From M55B112 sp040880545 (GTDB lineage: Bacteria; Bacteroidota; Bacteroidia; Bacteroidales; GCA-2748055): a stretch of DNA of 8,706 bases. The stretch is taken from NCBI GenBank assembly GCA_040880545.1, contig JBBDIE010000008.1, positions 1 through 8,706 of the forward strand, given 5' to 3'. This document shows, piece by piece, positions 7,401-8,706 of the stretch; position 1 is the stretch's first letter; each line of letters starts with the position of its first letter. The translations under genes and the position numbers were made by a program. The notes beneath the pieces were generated by a model. It saw only the letters and a list, made by a program, of their open reading frames with translations. It made no database searches and was not told where the DNA came from.

Positions 7401-7612
7401 CCGGTATGACACCCATGGCACTTGGGCTGGGAGAAGGAGGCGACCAGATTGCCCCGCTGGGAGTAGCGGTAATTGGCGGACTGATTTTCTCTATGTTCAG
7501 TACATTGATATTCCTGCCACTCATTTACCGGGCTATGGTTGGAGAACACGTATATGAAAGTGTCTCATTGAATCCGCTCGACAAGCATAGCAAATATTTT
7601 GAAAAAAATTAA
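4469..7612 (+). CDS. RND efflux transporter, inner-membrane pump subunit
   Basis: A 1047-residue AcrB/MMPL-superfamily (RND) permease of full length with 12 expected membrane spans. TM1 is about residues 12-32. A large periplasmic porter loop follows to about 333, then TM2-TM6. TM7 is at about 520-542, the second porter loop reaches about 868, and TM8-TM12 end near 1025. The internal duplication is visible: VDIFPTFGLPTIYV after TM1 and VDIFPKVDAGQTQV after TM7. TM4 carries the proton-relay acid motif GILVDEATVTIENI, with D401 and E402 at the positions of AcrB D407/D408. TM10 reads GVAVANSILYV, with A937 where AcrB has K940, while N938 is kept. R965 and T972 match AcrB R971 and T978. It should exchange protons for substrate from the periplasm or inner-membrane leaflet. 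The motif set resembles a broad, poorly characterised RND branch distinct from the classical drug (AcrB) and metal (CusA) pumps, so the substrate is open. It sits between its channel and adaptor partners in one operon. Confidence 0.95.
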   Translation: MKKLIEGALRKPITVMVAVLAIAFFAFLSILKMKVDIFPTFGLPTIYVAQPYGGLSPEQMESFVTGYYEYHFLYVTGVKSVESRSVQGNALIKIIFHEGTDMSQAAAEVVGYVNRSRSFMPPGTVPPFITRFDAGSVPVGQLVFSSQTRTLGEIADLALFRVRPMFSTLPGVSAPPPFGGSAKTVIVKVDPEKVKRYNYTPDEIVQALAEFNSISPAGNLRMGDEMLITPQNTVVEDVKDLENIPLKLGKGASVYLRDLATVEIGADVTTGYALVNGARSVYIQVTKRADASTWEVVKNVKRALPDMQASVPEDIEVSYEFDQSGYVMNSLKNLMFEGGLGAILTGLMVLLFLGDRRGALIVVLTIPIALLSSVIFLNMIGQTINIMTLGGLALSVGILVDEATVTIENIHRHMEMGKAKAKAILDGCKEIVTPKLLILFSILAVFVPALFMSGVPRGMFLPMSLAVGFAMIASFLLSMTFVPVMAVWIMKHLKHEENETSRFGRFKKRYLGLIRELTKRGRLSLAVYFILVASLVTAGFYFIGVDIFPKVDAGQTQVRLRMATGTRVERTEDATKELLNIAEEIVGEGNIEISSAFIGTQPSSYPVNLIHLWTSGPHEAVIRINLSKNADYPIEKFKEELRDRFRSEFPHARLSFEPGDLVDQVMNLGSTNPIEVAVLGRNLESSLVIAEKLKNNLEEVPFFRDVQITTPLDYPGMKIEIDRIKAGQLGLTVDNIAKSMVAATSSSRFTKPNYWRDPVSGVAYQVQVEYPQHEVNEPQDIEMIPVSNTADRKIYLRDVASWNRITTPAEYDRLNQQRFITLTANIHDKDLGSAVKELDKAITGLGKLPAGVNVLKRGQVDLLNQTTSELQLGLLIAIIVIFLMLSASFQSFKVALATVSILPAVVGGSILLLLLTGHSLNIQSYMGAIMAVGVAVANSILYVTNAEDLREQGDRQSFFSASANRLRPIMMTSFAMIAGMTPMALGLGEGGDQIAPLGVAVIGGLIFSMFSTLIFLPLIYRAMVGEHVYESVSLNPLDKHSKYFEKN

Positions 7613-7624
7613 AATCCAACTATA

Positions 7625-8706
7625 ATGAAACAAATTTTAATCATTCCGGTTATTGCCGCATTATTTTTTATCGCTTCCTGCACATCGAAAGAAAAAAATG
7701 AAGGGCAGTCGGTACAAAGTGAAACCCAAAATGCTGAAGATGTAAAAATTGCGTTTATACTGAAAAAGCAGGAGGTTAATTTTTCCTTAAACCTGCCCGC
7801 TGAATTGCTGCCTTATGAAAAAGCTGAAATTCATGCGAAAGTGGATGGATTTGTCCAGACTGTTTTCGCCGATATTGGCGACAAAGTTAAAAGAGGTCAG
7901 ATGCTGGCCCGTCTTGATGCTCCGGAAGTAGCCGCACGACATGCCGAAGCCCGGGCAAAATACAACGAAACGCAAGCCAGGTTTCATGCCAGCCGGGATA
8001 AATACTCCCGCATTCAGAATGCCGCCAAACAAGAGGGGGTGATTTCAAAAACTGAAGTTATATATGCAAAAAACCAGATGTTGTCTGACAGTGCAGCCTT
8101 AATTTCTGCGGAGGCAACTGTTGATGCTTACAAACAAATGCAGGATTACCTGACTATTCGTGCCCCGTTTAATGGTACCATTACTGCTCGCTTCACAGAT
8201 GTTGGCCATTATGTGGGAAATGCAGGAGACCAGGCTTTATTTGTACTGGAGAATCCGTCGCGTCTGCGTTTACGGGTGCACGTACCTGAATCACATGTGG
8301 AAAATATTCCTTCTGAAGATAATCTGAAGTTTATTGTGGACGCCGTTGACGGGAAAACTTTTCAGGCTAAACTGACACGAAAATCGGGTAGCATAAACCG
8401 CGAAACACGCACGGAAATCTGGGAGTATGAGTATGACAACTCAGCCGGTGATTTGAAGCCCGGAATGTATTCCACAACAAATTTACTTTTAACCCGCCCT
8501 GATGAATCGTTTGTGGTTCCATTTCCGGCCGTGGTTACCTCCATGGAACGAAAGTTTGTTATCCGCGTAAACAACGACGTGGCCGAATGGGTAGATGTAC
8601 AGGAGGGAATTTCTATGGAATATGGAAAGGAAATTTTCGGAAACCTAAACCCGGGAGATACGTTACTTTCAAGAGGAAGCGAAGAAATAAAACCCGGAAG
8701 CCCGCT
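7625..8706 (+). CDS. RND efflux periplasmic adaptor lipoprotein (partial)
   Basis: The frame is open for 360 codons from ATG 7625 to the window edge, with no stop. The family is usually about 350-380 residues, so only the last few are probably missing. This is truncation by the window, not a defect. Residues 1-19 are a lipoprotein signal with lipobox IASC (C19), so the mature protein should be anchored by lipid, probably to the periplasmic face of the inner membrane. The first lipoyl half is at about 64-100 (AEIHAKVDGFV...VKRGQMLARLDAPEV). The alpha-hairpin at about 101-170 should dock with the TolC-like channel. The second lipoyl half is at 176-198 (LTIRAPFNGTITARF), a beta-barrel lies at about 204-290, and the membrane-proximal domain runs from about 291 to the edge. 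It starts 12 bases after the pump stop, without a clear Shine-Dalgarno site, and is the third gene of the operon. It bridges pump and channel in the tripartite complex. Confidence 0.93.
   Translation, partial: MKQILIIPVIAALFFIASCTSKEKNEGQSVQSETQNAEDVKIAFILKKQEVNFSLNLPAELLPYEKAEIHAKVDGFVQTVFADIGDKVKRGQMLARLDAPEVAARHAEARAKYNETQARFHASRDKYSRIQNAAKQEGVISKTEVIYAKNQMLSDSAALISAEATVDAYKQMQDYLTIRAPFNGTITARFTDVGHYVGNAGDQALFVLENPSRLRLRVHVPESHVENIPSEDNLKFIVDAVDGKTFQAKLTRKSGSINRETRTEIWEYEYDNSAGDLKPGMYSTTNLLLTRPDESFVVPFPAVVTSMERKFVIRVNNDVAEWVDVQEGISMEYGKEIFGNLNPGDTLLSRGSEEIKPGSP

Noticed and set aside
7787..8032. Minus-strand 81-residue open frame near the right end
   Set aside because: It is antisense to the lipoyl and hairpin part of the adaptor gene, which is unmistakable on the plus strand.
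1..8706. CRISPR array, insertion sequence, tRNA or rRNA gene, defence system
   Set aside because: No regularly spaced repeats, transposase motifs, long terminal inverted repeats, tRNA-like cloverleaf or rRNA stretches were seen. All larger frames are accounted for by ordinary envelope and regulatory genes.

Overview
The window looks like a chromosomal segment of a Bacteroidota bacterium, possibly of the Marinilabiliales/Prolixibacteraceae type. The lineage is inferred from several cues. GC content is moderate, estimated by eye at about 42-46 percent. Most starts lack a good Shine-Dalgarno sequence. Signal peptides end in FAQ or FGQ. The first gene joins a 'DKI-K-D-T-V-G' module to a TonB-C-like tail, as seen in this phylum. 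All genes read on the + strand and none looks like a mobile element.

Layout: 1-219 holds no gene I can name, only short fragmentary frames and a weak candidate promoter. 220-876 encodes a secreted protein with a TonB C-terminal-like domain. 1078-1908 encodes an AraC-family regulator with an N-terminal cupin. 2099-2872 encodes a TSUP (TauE/SafE-like) permease. 2873-3072 is intergenic but contains a small coding-like relic interrupted by a stop, followed by a palindrome. 3073 to the window end is a tripartite RND efflux operon: TolC-like outer-membrane channel (3073-4467), inner-membrane RND pump (4469-7612) and lipoprotein periplasmic adaptor (7625 to beyond 8706, truncated only by the window edge).

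The last three genes are separated by 1 and 12 bases, so they are almost certainly co-transcribed. Together they should form a pump spanning the envelope: the RND protein collects substrate in the periplasm or inner membrane using the proton gradient, the lipid-anchored adaptor bridges, and the TolC-like trimer provides the exit duct. The order outer-membrane factor, pump, adaptor differs from the common adaptor-pump-channel order. The substrate cannot be read from the sequence. The AraC regulator and the TSUP permease may form a separate functional pair.

I found no convincing undescribed system. The points most worth a second look are the relic between TSUP and the pump, the RND proton-relay residues (Asp-Glu in TM4, Ala where AcrB has its TM10 lysine), the palindrome before the pump operon, and the two-part secreted protein at the start.
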